A DNA stretch of 54,498 bases from Actinomycetes bacterium. Its GTDB lineage: Bacteria; Actinomycetota; Actinomycetes; JAHEKZ01. Position numbers and translations under genes: made by a program. The stretch is from positions 1-54,498 of the forward strand of contig JAJAYZ010000004.1 in NCBI GenBank assembly GCA_027118455.1, read 5' to 3'. The notes under the pieces were generated by a model. That model made no database searches. It saw nothing but the letters and a program-made list of their open reading frames with translations, and was not told the DNA's origin. Shown here piece after piece: positions 8,522 to 18,511 of this stretch; position 1 is the first letter of the stretch, and every line of letters starts with the position of its first letter.

Positions 8522-9045
8522 CACAAGGGGAGACCGCCACGGCAGGAGGCGATGAGGTTGACGACCTCGTTGCCGCCTGGCGTCGTGAGCGCCCCGACCT
8601 GGACGTCGCACCCCTCAAGGTGCTGAGTCGGGTCACCCGCCTCGCCCGTCACCTCGACAGGGCCAGGGGCCAGGCCTTTAGCCGCCACGGCCTGGAGGGC
8701 TGGGAGTTCGACGTCCTTGCAGCACTTCGTCGATCAGGTGAGCCGTACCGCCTCTCCCCTGGGCGGCTTCTGCAGCAGACCCTCGTCACATCGGGCACCA
8801 TGACCAACCGGATCGACCGACTCGCGGCTCGGGGTCTGGTGGAGCGCCATCCATCGCTGGACGACCGCCGCAGCGTGATGGTGCAGCTCACCGATCAGGG
8901 CGCCGCCAAGGTGGACGCCGCCCTGATCGACCTCCTGGCCCATGAGCGGAACATCTTGGCTGGGCTCGGAGGAGAGGACGCCGACCTCCTCGCCTCCCTG
9001 CTGCGTCGTGTTCTGACGCCGTTCGACCACCCAGGCCCGATCTGA
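8518..9045 (+). CDS. MarR family transcriptional regulator
   Basis: 175 residues with a winged helix: GWEFDVLAALRRSGEPYRLSPGRLLQQTLVTSGTMTNRIDRLAARGLVERHPSLDDRRSVMVQLTDQG. The wing residues DDRRSV are typical. GTG at 8518 overlaps the DUF4190 gene stop (GTGA), implying translational coupling. The target is not evident; no separate transporter lies next to it. Confidence 0.9.
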   Translation: MTQGETATAGGDEVDDLVAAWRRERPDLDVAPLKVLSRVTRLARHLDRARGQAFSRHGLEGWEFDVLAALRRSGEPYRLSPGRLLQQTLVTSGTMTNRIDRLAARGLVERHPSLDDRRSVMVQLTDQGAAKVDAALIDLLAHERNILAGLGGEDADLLASLLRRVLTPFDHPGPI

Positions 9046-9052
9046 CCCGGCC

Positions 9053-9076
9053 CCGACTGACCGGCCGATCAGTCGG
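9053..9076. terminator. convergent-gene inverted repeat
   Basis: A perfect 8-bp stem CCGACTGA / TCAGTCGG with an 8-base loop lies between the convergent MarR and comB-like genes and overlaps the comB stop. There is no U-run; it may act as a bidirectional terminator. Confidence 0.4.
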
Positions 9077-9779
9077 CTGCCACGTAGCGTCCGTTCCGCA
9101 GCACCGGAACAACATCGTCGGAGTCGACCTCCTCGGCCAGGCGCACGTCCTCAGCAAACCCGCGCTCGGTGAGGTCGCGGCCCGAGGGGACCTCGGCCAG
9201 GGACGCCCTCGCTCGGAAAGCCGCAGCGGCCGCCAGAACCTCTGGAGTCATGCCGGACTCGCCACCTAGGTCGGCCATCCCAGCTGCGATCGCACCTGCG
9301 CCGATGAGGTCTTCGTAGCAGACCCGCATGGCACCGTCCGGCCACTCTTCACCTGCCGGAACGAGGCCGATGGTGGCGAACCTTCCGGAGAGCCAACGCG
9401 CGAGGGCCGACGCGTTCCGCAGCGACCCTGCGACCACCGTCAGGCCCGACATGAGGGCAGCATGCGAGATCACCGATCCGTTGTCGGACGGCATGATCAG
9501 TCGCTCACCGTCCTGCACGCCGAGCAGGCTTGCTGGCGACATCGTGCGTCCTTCGCGCATGTTCCTGCCGCGGACCAGCGTGGCCCCGATCGCCCTGGCC
9601 AGCTCTTCGGCGCGCTCATGACCCGTGTGCGGCCAGACCGCCGCACCCCGCGCGACGGCAACGGCAACTGACGTTGAGAACGAGAACACATCGACGAGTA
9701 CGACGCATTCGCAGGACTCGGACAACATCCGCAGGCCCTGAGGGCCCCACTCCAAGGAGACGAGGGTCGACGAGCTCAC
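9069..9779 (-). CDS. ComB-like 2-phosphosulfolactate phosphatase family protein
   Basis: 236 residues. The ComB family signature region is present: CVVLVDVFSFSTSVAVAVARGA, a later LIMPSDNGSVISHAA, and CYEDLIGAGAIAAGMADLG. Known members hydrolyse 2-phosphosulfolactate in coenzyme M synthesis; no other coenzyme M gene is visible here, so the substrate in this organism is uncertain. GTG at 9779 overlaps the ispE stop (GTGA), so it is the last gene of the tatD-to-ispE run. Confidence 0.8.
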   Translation of the reverse strand: MSSSTLVSLEWGPQGLRMLSESCECVVLVDVFSFSTSVAVAVARGAAVWPHTGHERAEELARAIGATLVRGRNMREGRTMSPASLLGVQDGERLIMPSDNGSVISHAALMSGLTVVAGSLRNASALARWLSGRFATIGLVPAGEEWPDGAMRVCYEDLIGAGAIAAGMADLGGESGMTPEVLAAAAAFRARASLAEVPSGRDLTERGFAEDVRLAEEVDSDDVVPVLRNGRYVAAD

Positions 9780-10678
9780 GCGTCCACGACCCGAGCCCCG
9801 CCCACCGGGCCGACTGCCGAGGTGACGGTGCGGCACGTCCCCGAGGCAGTAAGAGCAACAGCTAAGTCAAGGGCGTGTTCGTCATCGCGGGCTAGGAAGG
9901 CGCAGGTGGGACCCGAACCGGAAACAAGAGCACCAAGTGCCCCGTACTCGTCGCCAACGTCCAGGGTCATGGCCAGGCCCGGCCGGAGGGACACTGCGGC
10001 GCGCTGCATGTCGTTGCCGAGCGCCGCTCCCAGAGCGACGGCGTTGCCTGCCCGCAGAGCACTCATCAGCGCGTCTGACACTCGGGGTTCAGGGAGCACC
10101 GATGCTGCCCGCAGCCGGTCGAGTTCGGTGTAGACCTCAGGCGTCGGCAGTCCCGTCTCGGCGAAGGCAAAGACCCAGTGGAAGTGCCCGCGAGCCAGGA
10201 CCGGCGTCAGCTTCTCGCCACGCCCCAAGCCCATGGCGGTGTGCCCGACGAGCGCGAACGGCACATCGCTTCCGACTGCGGCGGCCAGCTCAACGAGCTC
10301 GTGCCGATCGAGCCGGGCATCCCAGAGCCGGTCCAGAGCCAGCAGTGCGCCGGCAGCGTCTGCACTGCCACCAGCCATGCCGGCGGCCACCGGGATCGCC
10401 TTGTGGACGTGCAGGTGTGCGTGTGGCTCGATCCCCAGGTGGTCGGCGAGCGAACGCGCCGCGACCACCGCCAGGTTTGAGTCGTCGGTAGGCACGGTTT
10501 CGGCTCCTTCGCCCTCGACGCTGACGGTGAGGTGGTCACCGGGCAATGCCGTGACGTCGTCGAAGATTGATACCGCGTGGTAGACCGTGGCCAGATCGTG
10601 AAACCCGTCAGCGCGCGCGGATCCGACAACGAGTTGCAGGTTCACCTTGGCTGGCACCCGCACCGTAACCGGACTCAC
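9776..10678 (-). CDS. ispE: 4-diphosphocytidyl-2-C-methyl-D-erythritol kinase
   Basis: GHMP-family kinase of the MEP isoprenoid pathway. VRVPAKVNLQLVVG at the N-terminus carries the Lys that contacts substrate; the ATP loop is IPVAAGMAGGSADAAGAL (about residue 97), and the third motif is LVSGSGPTCAFL near the C-terminus. 300 residues, normal. GTG start, SD GAGAGG about nine bases upstream. It sits downstream of rsmA as in other actinobacteria. Confidence 0.95.
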   Translation of the reverse strand: MSPVTVRVPAKVNLQLVVGSARADGFHDLATVYHAVSIFDDVTALPGDHLTVSVEGEGAETVPTDDSNLAVVAARSLADHLGIEPHAHLHVHKAIPVAAGMAGGSADAAGALLALDRLWDARLDRHELVELAAAVGSDVPFALVGHTAMGLGRGEKLTPVLARGHFHWVFAFAETGLPTPEVYTELDRLRAASVLPEPRVSDALMSALRAGNAVALGAALGNDMQRAAVSLRPGLAMTLDVGDEYGALGALVSGSGPTCAFLARDDEHALDLAVALTASGTCRTVTSAVGPVGGARVVDA

Positions 10679-10743
10679 GCGTCACATCCTCTCGTCAGCC
10701 AGGCCGTCGCACCGAGCGAACCGGGCCAGTCTGTCAGCATCCA

Positions 10744-11613
10744 TCACCCATCCGCATCGCGGCGATGCTCAGCGATGGCTGCGAAGGCCGCGATGTCGAG
10801 GCGCTCGCCACGCAGCGAGGGATCGATACCGGCTGCGCGCAGGGTTGCATCGGCAGCTTCGACGCCACCGGCCCAACGCGCCAGGGCCGAACGCAGGCTC
10901 TTGCGCCGCTGGGCGAAGGCGGCATCGATACAGGCAAAGACGTCCTCCCGGGATGCGCTGGTCTGAGGAGCTGGATGCCTACGGAAGCCGACCAGCCCCG
11001 AGTCGACGTTGGGGACTGGCCAAAAGACCGAGCGCGGGACGCGCCCCTGCCGGGTCACGTCGGCGTACCAGGCGGCCTTGACGCTCGGGACACCGTACGT
11101 CCTGCTCCCCGGTGGTGCGGCCAGTCGCTCAGCGACCTCCCACTGCACCATGACCAGTCCGTGGTCGAGCGAGGGGAACTGGGCCAACAGATGCAAGATG
11201 ACCGGCACCGCCACGTTGTACGGGAGGTTGGCGACAAAGGCGTCCGGCGACAGTGGCAGCTCGGCGAGCTGCAGGGCGTCGGCTGCAACGACGGTGAGCC
11301 GGCCCTCAGCCGCCGGCAGGTAGGTGCCGGCGGTGGCAGGCAATGCCGCAGCCAGCGTCGTGTCGATCTCCACCGCCAGCACCCGCGCTCCGGTCTCGAG
11401 CAGTCCCAGGGTAAGTGAGCCAAGACCGGGGCCGACCTCGACCACCACCTCATCGGGGCCGATCCCGGCCAGGCGCACGATGCGTCGCACCGTGTTCGCG
11501 TCGACGACGAAGTTCTGACCCCAGCGTTTGACGGGACGCACATTGAGCGTTTCGGCCAACTGGCGAATCGCCACGGCGCCGAGGAGCTGCGCATCGGCGC
11601 CAGGTTTTGTCAC
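10744..11613 (-). CDS. rsmA: 16S rRNA (adenine1518/1519-N6)-dimethyltransferase
   Basis: Dimethylates two adjacent adenines near the 3' end of 16S rRNA. 289 residues. Motifs: [21 protein letters not shown]-binding [17 protein letters not shown], and the catalytic [13 protein letters not shown] (NLPY). The start chosen is GTG 11613 ([12 protein letters not shown]), 17 bases after the rpf stop; the open frame continues upstream inside rpf but that part lacks family similarity. Also known as ksgA. Confidence 0.94.
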   Translation of the reverse strand: MTKPGADAQLLGAVAIRQLAETLNVRPVKRWGQNFVVDANTVRRIVRLAGIGPDEVVVEVGPGLGSLTLGLLETGARVLAVEIDTTLAAALPATAGTYLPAAEGRLTVVAADALQLAELPLSPDAFVANLPYNVAVPVILHLLAQFPSLDHGLVMVQWEVAERLAAPPGSRTYGVPSVKAAWYADVTRQGRVPRSVFWPVPNVDSGLVGFRRHPAPQTSASREDVFACIDAAFAQRRKSLRSALARWAGGVEAADATLRAAGIDPSLRGERLDIAAFAAIAEHRRDADG

Positions 11614-11629
11614 GCCGATCAGTCTGCCC

Positions 11630-12724
11630 TCAGCTGAAGAGCAGCGGGCCACAGACCGGCCACTGGCCGGCGCCGGAGCGCTCGTAGAGGACCTGAGCCC
11701 GGTAGGTCTGCTCGTCCGGGGTGGCGTCAATCGGGTTACCCGTCCCGCCGACGGTGGCCCACGTCGAGAGCGAGAACTGGTAAAGCCCGTAGTACCCAGC
11801 GGGGTTGACCGCCCGCGGGTTGCCCCCAGACTCGCACGCTGCCAGAGCGCCCCAGTTAAGACCCTCTGCTCCGGTTGCCGGAGCAGAGAAGGGCCGGACC
11901 TTGGTGCCATAGACCACGATCTCGCGCACTGGTTGACGCGTCACCCGGCGGTCGAGCTGACGCTGACGAACGGTGACACCGTCGTGCCGAACGACGCGGG
12001 TGATGATCACTCCGCGGCCGTCACGGCCCCGCTGAAGAACTTTCTCGACGCCCTCATAGCTGGAGGGATCTGCTCGGCGCACAACAGCGTGGTCGATGGT
12101 GAACGCTCGGCGCACTGTGCTGGCGTCGACCCGCGTAACGACGATTTGCATCCCGGTCTCGACCTCTCGACCGAGACCGACGTTGACCAGGTCGTCTCGG
12201 CCCAGCCGGACGCCGGCTTCGCGGAGGAGGGTAGCCACCGACTGAGCGGTGGTGACCACCGTCGTGCGCCGTTGGTCGTGCACCACGGTGACCTGGTCGG
12301 GTAGTTGAACGCCGACCCGGCCGCCGGTGAGGGGAAGACGCTCACTTCGTGATGCTGAGAACTCGGCGTCGGCCATCCGCACGCCGAACTGGTCCAGAGC
12401 GGCGTTGACGGTGAGCTCGGTCGTCCAGATCTGGGTCGGCTGGCCATCGATGACGACCTGCAGCTGCCGAGCGTGCCGGACCGTGACGGTCGGCACCGCG
12501 TCCAGCGATGTGACCGGATCGGGCTCGACGAGGTCGCGGTCGGTCACCGCCACACCCTGCTCGCTGAGCAGCTCGGCGACAGTGTCGGCATGCGTCTCGA
12601 CGCTCACCACCTGGCCGTCGACGCTGAGCTCTACCCGGCTGTCACTGTTGGCGAATCCGGAGACGCCGAGAAGGAGGGCCACCACCAGGGCACCCTCAAG
12701 AACGACCTTCAGCCGACGAGACAC
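11630..12724 (-). CDS. rpfB: resuscitation-promoting factor, RpfB-type
   Basis: A secreted or membrane-anchored muralytic enzyme that wakes dormant cells and remodels peptidoglycan. Domain order: N-terminal membrane segment ([17 protein letters not shown], residues 8-24), three DUF348 repeats (about 30-190), a G5 domain (about 205-275, [18 protein letters not shown]), and the C-terminal lysozyme-like Rpf domain ([32 protein letters not shown], quoted in part: ACESGGNP with the catalytic Glu, and [10 protein letters not shown]). The longest frame starts with TTG 12796, but GTG 12724 is preferred: it gives a basic MSRRLK n-region and lies seven bases after a TAGCGT -10 box. Confidence 0.92.
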   Translation of the reverse strand: MSRRLKVVLEGALVVALLLGVSGFANSDSRVELSVDGQVVSVETHADTVAELLSEQGVAVTDRDLVEPDPVTSLDAVPTVTVRHARQLQVVIDGQPTQIWTTELTVNAALDQFGVRMADAEFSASRSERLPLTGGRVGVQLPDQVTVVHDQRRTTVVTTAQSVATLLREAGVRLGRDDLVNVGLGREVETGMQIVVTRVDASTVRRAFTIDHAVVRRADPSSYEGVEKVLQRGRDGRGVIITRVVRHDGVTVRQRQLDRRVTRQPVREIVVYGTKVRPFSAPATGAEGLNWGALAACESGGNPRAVNPAGYYGLYQFSLSTWATVGGTGNPIDATPDEQTYRAQVLYERSGAGQWPVCGPLLFS

Positions 12725-12731
12725 CCGGACG

Positions 12732-12737
12732 ACGCTA
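12732..12737 (-). promoter_or_regulatory. leaderless -10 box of rpfB
   Basis: TAGCGT on the minus strand, seven bases before GTG 12724. It decides the rpfB start in favour of the shorter protein. Confidence 0.5.
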
Positions 12738-12868
12738 GCGGTGAGCACCCTCAAGAGCGAACCGTCGTCCCCAGGCTCATCGCCCAACCGGGTCAATCTG
12801 CCGCCAAAAGGGTGAATCTCACGTTGAGGTTTAGCATCCAGCTGAGCCTCGCAGCAGCCTCACCAGAC

Positions 12869-13753
12869 TCACCAGGGGGAGAAAGCCCGCTCGGTGTTGA
12901 CGGTCACCGTTCGGGCCAACTCTTCGATGGCGACTCCCCTCACCTGTGCCATCGCCCGCAAGGTCACCGGGATCAGATACGACGCGTTGGGGCGTCCACG
13001 GTGCGGCAACGGCGCGAGGAACGGTGCGTCGGTCTCCACCAGCAACAGATCGGCTGGAGCGACGGCGAGAGCCTCGCGAAGGTGGTCATTCGCCTTGAAC
13101 GTGACGGGCCCGGCGAACGACATGAACCAGCCATGCTCGGCGCATTGGGCTGCCAGTTCCGTCCCACCCGAGAAGCAGTGGAAGACGACGCGGTCCGGGG
13201 CGCCCTCACCATGTAGGACACGAATGACGTCGTCGTGGGCGTCCCGATCGTGGATGACCAGCGTCTTGCCGAGCGCCTTGGCCAGCGCGATGTGGCGTCG
13301 GAACGACTCCTCCTGCGCGTGTAGACCCTCCGGGCCGGTGCGGAAATGGTCAAGGCCAGTCTCACCGATCGCGACCACCCGCTCGTCGGCAGCCAGCGCA
13401 TCGATCTCGGCGAACGCCTCGTCGAAAGTGCCGGACGCGGCCAGCCGCGGTGCCTCGTTCGGGTGCAGGGCAACAGCGGCGACCACCTGCCGGTGCTTCG
13501 TCGCCACCTCCACACCGAAGCGCGAGCTCGCGACGTCGTACCCGACCTGGACGACCCTGGTCACCCCGACCGCCGCCGACTGCCGCAGCGCCTCATCGAC
13601 CGAGAGCCCAGGGCCGTGCTTGCCAACGTCGTACGCGATGTCGAGGTGACAGTGACTATCGGGGACCGGGCTCGGGAGCGGCTCGGGAAGCTCTGGCCAG
13701 CTGCCGACACCGGGTCTCGGGGACGCTCGGGACGCTTGGTACGGATCGGACAC
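12869..13753 (-). CDS. tatD: TatD family metal-dependent DNase
   Basis: 294 residues, amidohydrolase fold. Metal ligands are visible: DSHCHLD at the N-terminus, AIGETGLDHF (Glu), VIHDRDAHDD and FHCFSGG, and LVETDAPFLAP with the final Asp. GTG 13753 is chosen because the longer frame adds residues unrelated to the family; a CACGAT box lies six bases upstream and no SD is clear. tatD-rpfB-rsmA-ispE is a conserved actinobacterial order. Confidence 0.93.
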   Translation of the reverse strand: MSDPYQASRASPRPGVGSWPELPEPLPSPVPDSHCHLDIAYDVGKHGPGLSVDEALRQSAAVGVTRVVQVGYDVASSRFGVEVATKHRQVVAAVALHPNEAPRLAASGTFDEAFAEIDALAADERVVAIGETGLDHFRTGPEGLHAQEESFRRHIALAKALGKTLVIHDRDAHDDVIRVLHGEGAPDRVVFHCFSGGTELAAQCAEHGWFMSFAGPVTFKANDHLREALAVAPADLLLVETDAPFLAPLPHRGRPNASYLIPVTLRAMAQVRGVAIEELARTVTVNTERAFSPW

Positions 13754-13799
13754 ACCGCCATCGTGGCAGATCACGAAAGGGTGAACTGTCTGGACACAG

Positions 13800-14579
13800 C
13801 TACTGAAGCGTTCGGACGAGCCGTTCGGCGTCATCAAACAGTGACCGCTGCGCGAGCCTCGCCGAGATCACGGCAGCCATGAACGCGGCGCCGAGCAGCA
13901 TGTACATGACGACGATCTGGTAGCGAATCGCATCCCAGGGGTCGACACCGGCAAGGATCAGCCCGGTCATCGCGCCGGGGAGCGAGATCAGCCCGACCAC
14001 TTTGGTGGTGTCGACGGAGGGTACGAGCGCCGTCCGCATCGCGGTGCGGTACGGCTCCAGGAACGCCTCGCGTGGCGACAGACCGAGGGCCAGCCTGGCT
14101 TCAATCCGGGCGCGCTGGTCATCGACGACGTCGGCGGTGCGTTGGAGACCAAGTCCGGCCGTCACCATCGCGGTGCTGACCACCATCCCCCCAACGGGGA
14201 TGACAACGCGCGGCACCGCGTCGATGGTGCCCAGCACAAGTAGGAGGCCCATCGTCATGGTGACGGCGACCCCGATGCCCCACCAGGCATGCGATCGGGC
14301 CTGCGGGATGCTCCGGGCACGCCCACCGGCGACGAAGCCTGCGATGACCACCATGATGACCAGCCAGCCGAACGCTGCCGGCAGCCCGCCTCTGTCGAAG
14401 ACGAACAGGAGCAAGGCACCGACAAGAGCTAGCTGAACGAGCGCCCGCAGCGCTGCCACCGCGACCTCGCGCTCGAGACCGAGGCGCTCTCGCCACGAGA
14501 TGAGAATGGCGATGAGCACGAGCGTCGCGGAGGCGGCGACACCCAACCAGGTGGGGATGTTCGCTGTCGTTGACCCCAT
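13800..14579 (-). CDS. Fet-type ABC transporter permease (UPF0014/FetB family)
   Basis: 259 residues with about seven membrane segments (first: ATLVLIAILISW; then LALVGALLLFVF, WLVIMVVIAGFV, and others). Family motifs include VVIPVGGMVVSTAMV, GLGLQRTADVVDDQRARIEARLALG and SLPGAMTGLILAGVDPWDAIRYQIVVMYML. The E. coli member FetB exports iron with FetA; substrate here is inferred only. The ATG is two bases after the ATPase stop. Confidence 0.9.
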   Translation of the reverse strand: MGSTTANIPTWLGVAASATLVLIAILISWRERLGLEREVAVAALRALVQLALVGALLLFVFDRGGLPAAFGWLVIMVVIAGFVAGGRARSIPQARSHAWWGIGVAVTMTMGLLLVLGTIDAVPRVVIPVGGMVVSTAMVTAGLGLQRTADVVDDQRARIEARLALGLSPREAFLEPYRTAMRTALVPSVDTTKVVGLISLPGAMTGLILAGVDPWDAIRYQIVVMYMLLGAAFMAAVISARLAQRSLFDDAERLVRTLQ

Positions 14580-14581
14580 CG

Positions 14582-15274
14582 TCAGCCTCCTTCGAGATAG
14601 GTGACCCGAGCGGGATCACCTCGGTCGACCAAGCGCCCGCTGTCGAGAACCAGCGCATCATGGGTCAACGCTGCGGCCCGCTCGAGGTCGTGGCTGACCA
14701 GCACGACAGACAGACCTAGGCCAACCAAACTCGCGATCACGGCGTCAACCGACTCAGCCGCCTTGCGGTCGAGCGCGCTCGTCGGCTCGTCGAGCAGCAG
14801 CACCTCAGGCCCAACGGCCAGAGCTCGCGCTAGCGCGAGCCGCTGCTGCTCACCCCCGGAGAGGTCTGCGGGGCGCCGTTCTCGCTCAATGTGGAACAGC
14901 GCAACCCGGACAAGCAGGCTGTCCACCTCTCCATCGGTGAGATCGGGCTTGCCGACTCTGACCTCGTCGTCGATGCGGCCGGTGAGCATGGCCGGGTGCT
15001 GCGCCACCATTCCCACACGACGACGCAGCTCTCGGACGTCGAGCTCAGGAAGCGGAATTCCACGAAAGCGGATGCTTCCCGATGTCGGCTCCTCCAGCCG
15101 ATTGAGCATCCGCAACAACGTCGACTTCCCGGAGCCGCTCGGGCCGACGATCGCGGTGACATGTCCTTCATGGACGTGGTCGCTGACGTGGTCGAGGATG
15201 GAGCGTCCACCAGCGACGAATGTGACCTCACTGAGCGTGAAGAGCTCTGGCGCCGGGCCGTCGGTATGTGGCAT
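14582..15274 (-). CDS. ABC transporter ATP-binding protein (FetA-like)
   Basis: 230 residues. Walker A GPSGSGKST, Q-loop region GMVAQHPAML, signature LSGGEQQR, Walker B VLLLDEPTSALD and H-loop VLVSHDLE are intact. It pairs with the UPF0014 permease immediately downstream. The ATG shares one base with the tryptophanase stop (TGATG), so all three genes are co-translated. Confidence 0.92.
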   Translation of the reverse strand: MPHTDGPAPELFTLSEVTFVAGGRSILDHVSDHVHEGHVTAIVGPSGSGKSTLLRMLNRLEEPTSGSIRFRGIPLPELDVRELRRRVGMVAQHPAMLTGRIDDEVRVGKPDLTDGEVDSLLVRVALFHIERERRPADLSGGEQQRLALARALAVGPEVLLLDEPTSALDRKAAESVDAVIASLVGLGLSVVLVSHDLERAAALTHDALVLDSGRLVDRGDPARVTYLEGG

Positions 15275-16671
15275 CAGGGAGCGACAGGTTCGAAGGACGC
15301 GGTGAAGTGGCGCAACATCTGTGGCTGGTCGACGATGCGGTAGCCGGGGAGTTCAGACGCGCGCTGCACCACCTCTTCGCACACCTCGATCACATAGTCG
15401 ATATGGCTTTGCGTGTAGGTGCGTCGAGGGATGGCGAGTCGTACGAGGTCCATCGGGGCCGGTTGCTCCGACCCGTCTGGCTGACGGCCGAACATCACCG
15501 TGCCGATCTCACAACCGCGAACGCCACCCACCTCGTACAGCGCGACGGCTAGCGACTGGCCCGGGTACTGCATCGGCTCGAGATGCGCCAGCAGTGCCCG
15601 TGCGTCGAGGTAGACGGCGTGGCCGCCGATCGGCATCACAACCGGGATCCCGGCCCGGTCGAGTGCTTCCCCTAAGTAGGCGGTCGACTTGATCCGGTAG
15701 CGGAGGTAGTCGTGGTCGATCACTTCGCTCAGGCCTTGGGCGATGGCCTCGAGGTCGCGGCCGGCCAGTCCCCCGTAGGTGGGGAAGCCCTCGGTGAGGA
15801 TGAGCAGGTTGCGGCACTGTTCGGCGAGAGCGTCGTCGTCCATGGCCAGCCATCCCCCGATGTTGCCCATCGGGTCCTTCTTCGCGCTCATCGTCATCCC
15901 GTCGGCGACGGCCGCGATCTCACGGACGATGTCGCGCACATCACGATCCCCCATCCCAGCTTCCCGCTCGCGGATGAACCAGGCGTTCTCGGCGAACCGG
16001 CAGGCATCGAGAAAGAGTGGCACCTCGTACCGATCGCAGACCTCACGGACGGCGAGCAGGTTCGCGAGCGAAACCGGTTGCCCTCCCCCGGAGTTGTTGG
16101 TGATTGTCATCATCACGACGGGTACGTCAACTGAGCGCTCGGCAAGAAGAGCTTCGAGAGCCGGCACATCCATGTTGCCCTTGAACGGATGGTCGGACTC
16201 CGGGTCCGTTCCTTCGGCGATCACAAGGTCAACGGCGGTGGCCCCGCTCGCCTCCACGTTGGCCCTGGTCGTGTCGAAATGCGTGTTGTTAGGCACCACC
16301 TTGCCGGCACCACCAAGAACCTCGAAGAGAATCCGCTCGGCGGCGCGTCCCTGATGGGTCGGGATCACATGCTCGAACGGGAAGAGGTCCTGGACCGCAT
16401 CGCGGAAGACGAACCAGGAGGGTGAACCGGCATATGACTCATCCCCGCGCTGGATGGCCGCCCACTGGTCGCGCGACATCGCACCGGTACCAGAGTCGGT
16501 GAGCAGGTCGATCAGGACGTCCTGCGCCCTGAGGTTGAAGAGGTTGTAGCCGGCCTCGACGATCGCGGCATGGCGCTGGTTCTCGGTGGTGAGGTGCAGC
16601 GGCTCGACTGAGTGGATCCGGAAGGGCTCAATGATCGTGCGGGGCTGCCAACGGCGGGGTTCCTGCGTCAT
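15274..16671 (-). CDS. tnaA: tryptophanase (tryptophan indole-lyase)
   Basis: PLP-dependent beta-lyase splitting tryptophan into indole, pyruvate and ammonia. 465 residues, full length: EPFRIHSVEPLHLTTENQR, IDLLTDSGTGAMS, THQGRAAE, DACRFAENAWFI, the PLP lysine in MSAKKDPMGN (about residue 265), EGFPTYGG and IPRRTYTQSHIDYVIE. GVRGCEIG near residue 395 matches tryptophanase rather than tyrosine phenol-lyase, which has an Arg there. No SD; a TAGCCT -10 box lies six bases upstream and includes the metG stop codon. It heads an operon with a Fet-type ABC transporter, an unusual pairing. Confidence 0.92.
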   Translation of the reverse strand: MTQEPRRWQPRTIIEPFRIHSVEPLHLTTENQRHAAIVEAGYNLFNLRAQDVLIDLLTDSGTGAMSRDQWAAIQRGDESYAGSPSWFVFRDAVQDLFPFEHVIPTHQGRAAERILFEVLGGAGKVVPNNTHFDTTRANVEASGATAVDLVIAEGTDPESDHPFKGNMDVPALEALLAERSVDVPVVMMTITNNSGGGQPVSLANLLAVREVCDRYEVPLFLDACRFAENAWFIREREAGMGDRDVRDIVREIAAVADGMTMSAKKDPMGNIGGWLAMDDDALAEQCRNLLILTEGFPTYGGLAGRDLEAIAQGLSEVIDHDYLRYRIKSTAYLGEALDRAGIPVVMPIGGHAVYLDARALLAHLEPMQYPGQSLAVALYEVGGVRGCEIGTVMFGRQPDGSEQPAPMDLVRLAIPRRTYTQSHIDYVIEVCEEVVQRASELPGYRIVDQPQMLRHFTASFEPVAP

Positions 16672-16677
16672 GTCCGC

Positions 16678-16683
16678 AGGCTA
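16678..16683 (-). promoter_or_regulatory. leaderless -10 box of tnaA overlapping the metG stop
   Basis: TAGCCT on the minus strand; its first three bases are the metG TAG stop, and six bases separate it from the tnaA ATG. Confidence 0.5.
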
Positions 16684-18477
16684 TGCCTCGCCTGCCAGCC
16701 GGGCTAGTTCCTCGTCAGCGATGGCGGGGTCGAGCTTGGTGAAGACCGGTGTCGGCGGCACCAAGGGTGTACCGGAGGCGAGCGGCTTTGACTCCCACCG
16801 CGTACCTGACTCGTAAGCCGAGGCGTAGTCGCCCATCAGGACGTTGTAGTCATCATTGCCGGGCTCTGACACCGATCGGATCTCCGGCATCGCCGACCAG
16901 ATCCCGGATCCGCCGAGGGTCTCGTGCACCTTCTGCGCAGCGTGCGGGACGAACGGCGTCAGGATCGTGTTGAGGTCACGCACCGCCTGAAGCGCGGTGT
17001 GCAGGACGGTCCCTTGGCGCACCGAGTCTTCCTTCAGCTTCCAGGGAGCCTGATCGGAGATGTACTTGTTCGCCTCCGCGACTGTACGCATCGCCTCAGT
17101 GATCGCCGCCTTCTGGCGTGACTTTCCGAGAAGATCACCGACGATTCCGAAGCTGGCCCGCACGGTCTGCAGCAATGCACGGTCAGCATCTGTTGGGTCG
17201 ATCGACGGAGGGATGTGACCGAAGTTCTTGGCCGCCATCGACACCGAGCGATTGACCAAGTTGCCCCAACCGGCAACCAGTTCATCGTTGTTGCGGCGAA
17301 CGAACTCAGACCAAGTGAAGTCGGCATCGTGGTTCTCGGGCCCTGCCGCGGCCACGAAGTAGCGAAGTGCATCGGCGTCGTAGCGCTCAAGGAAGTCGCG
17401 TACGTAGATGACCACCTGGCGGGACGACGAGAATTTGCGGCCTTCCATCGTGAGGTACTCGCTGGACACAACCTCGGTGGGAAGCCCCATCTCACCAAGC
17501 CGCCCAGGGGTTCCCCCCTTGTCACCCTGCCCGTTGTACCCGAGCAGGATCGACGGCCAGACGACCGAGTGGAAGACGATGTTGTCTTTGCCCATGAAGT
17601 AGTACGAACGAGCCGCCGGGTCTTGCCACCAGCGGCGCCAGGCGTCGTCGTCGCCCGTGCGATGGGCCCACTCGATGGAGGCAGACAGATACCCGATCAC
17701 TGCGTCGAACCAGACGTACAACCGTTTATCGTCGCGATCCTCCCAACCGTCGAGGGGGATCGGAACACCCCAGTCGAGATCGCGGCTGATCGCCCGTGGC
17801 TGTAGCTCGCTGATGAGGTTCCCGCTGAACTTCAACACATTGGGGCGCCAGTCGGTGCGAGTTCTGAGCCAGGCTTTCAGCGACTCGGTGAACGCCGGGA
17901 GGTCGAGAAAGAAGTGCTCCGTCTCCACGAACTTGGGCGTCTCGCCATTGATCCGCGACCGCGGGTTCTTCAGATCAAGGGGATCGAGCTGGTTACCGCA
18001 GTTGTCACACTGGTCGCCGCGGGCGCCGTCGTAGTGGCAGATCGGACACGTGCCCTCGATGTAGCGGTCAGGAAGCGTGCGGCCGGTGGACGGCGAGATG
18101 GCACCCATCGCCTGCTTGCTGAATACGTAGTCGTTCTTGACCAGCTGCTTGAAGATCTCCTGCACGACCTCGGCGTGGTTGCGTGTTGTGGTGCGCGTGA
18201 AGAGGTCGTAGCTGAGGCCAAGGCCCTGCAGGTCTTCGACGATGACCTGGTTGTAGCGGTCAACCAGCTCACGGGGGCCGACGCCCTCTTTGTCAGCCTG
18301 GACTTGAATCGGTGTTCCGTGCTCGTCCGTCCCGCTGACCATCAGGACGTCGTGGCCCGACATGCGCATGTAGCGACTGAAGACATCCGAGGGCACGCCG
18401 AATCCAGAGACGTGGCCGATATGACGTGGTCCGTTGGCGTAGGGCCAAGCCACCGCGGTCAAGATGCTGTCAGACAT
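16681..18477 (-). CDS. metG: methionyl-tRNA synthetase
   Basis: Charges tRNA-Met. 598 residues. Class I motifs: HIGH at residues 19-22 ([11 protein letters not shown]) and a KMSKS variant KFSSSR ([10 protein letters not shown]). A zinc knuckle with two Cys pairs ([17 protein letters not shown], about residue 145) is present, as is the AWPYANG start. The C-terminal EMAP-like dimerisation domain is absent, as in most actinobacteria. ATG 18477 lies six bases after TAGGAT, a leaderless-type promoter. Confidence 0.96.
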   Translation of the reverse strand: MSDSILTAVAWPYANGPRHIGHVSGFGVPSDVFSRYMRMSGHDVLMVSGTDEHGTPIQVQADKEGVGPRELVDRYNQVIVEDLQGLGLSYDLFTRTTTRNHAEVVQEIFKQLVKNDYVFSKQAMGAISPSTGRTLPDRYIEGTCPICHYDGARGDQCDNCGNQLDPLDLKNPRSRINGETPKFVETEHFFLDLPAFTESLKAWLRTRTDWRPNVLKFSGNLISELQPRAISRDLDWGVPIPLDGWEDRDDKRLYVWFDAVIGYLSASIEWAHRTGDDDAWRRWWQDPAARSYYFMGKDNIVFHSVVWPSILLGYNGQGDKGGTPGRLGEMGLPTEVVSSEYLTMEGRKFSSSRQVVIYVRDFLERYDADALRYFVAAAGPENHDADFTWSEFVRRNNDELVAGWGNLVNRSVSMAAKNFGHIPPSIDPTDADRALLQTVRASFGIVGDLLGKSRQKAAITEAMRTVAEANKYISDQAPWKLKEDSVRQGTVLHTALQAVRDLNTILTPFVPHAAQKVHETLGGSGIWSAMPEIRSVSEPGNDDYNVLMGDYASAYESGTRWESKPLASGTPLVPPTPVFTKLDPAIADEELARLAGEA

Positions 18478-18483
18478 GGCCGC

Positions 18484-18489
18484 ATCCTA
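18484..18489 (-). promoter_or_regulatory. leaderless -10 box of metG
   Basis: TAGGAT, then six bases GCGGCC to the metG ATG. No SD is seen. Confidence 0.5.
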
Positions 18490-18511
18490 GGTGCCGTGCA
18501 CTTTTGCTCTC

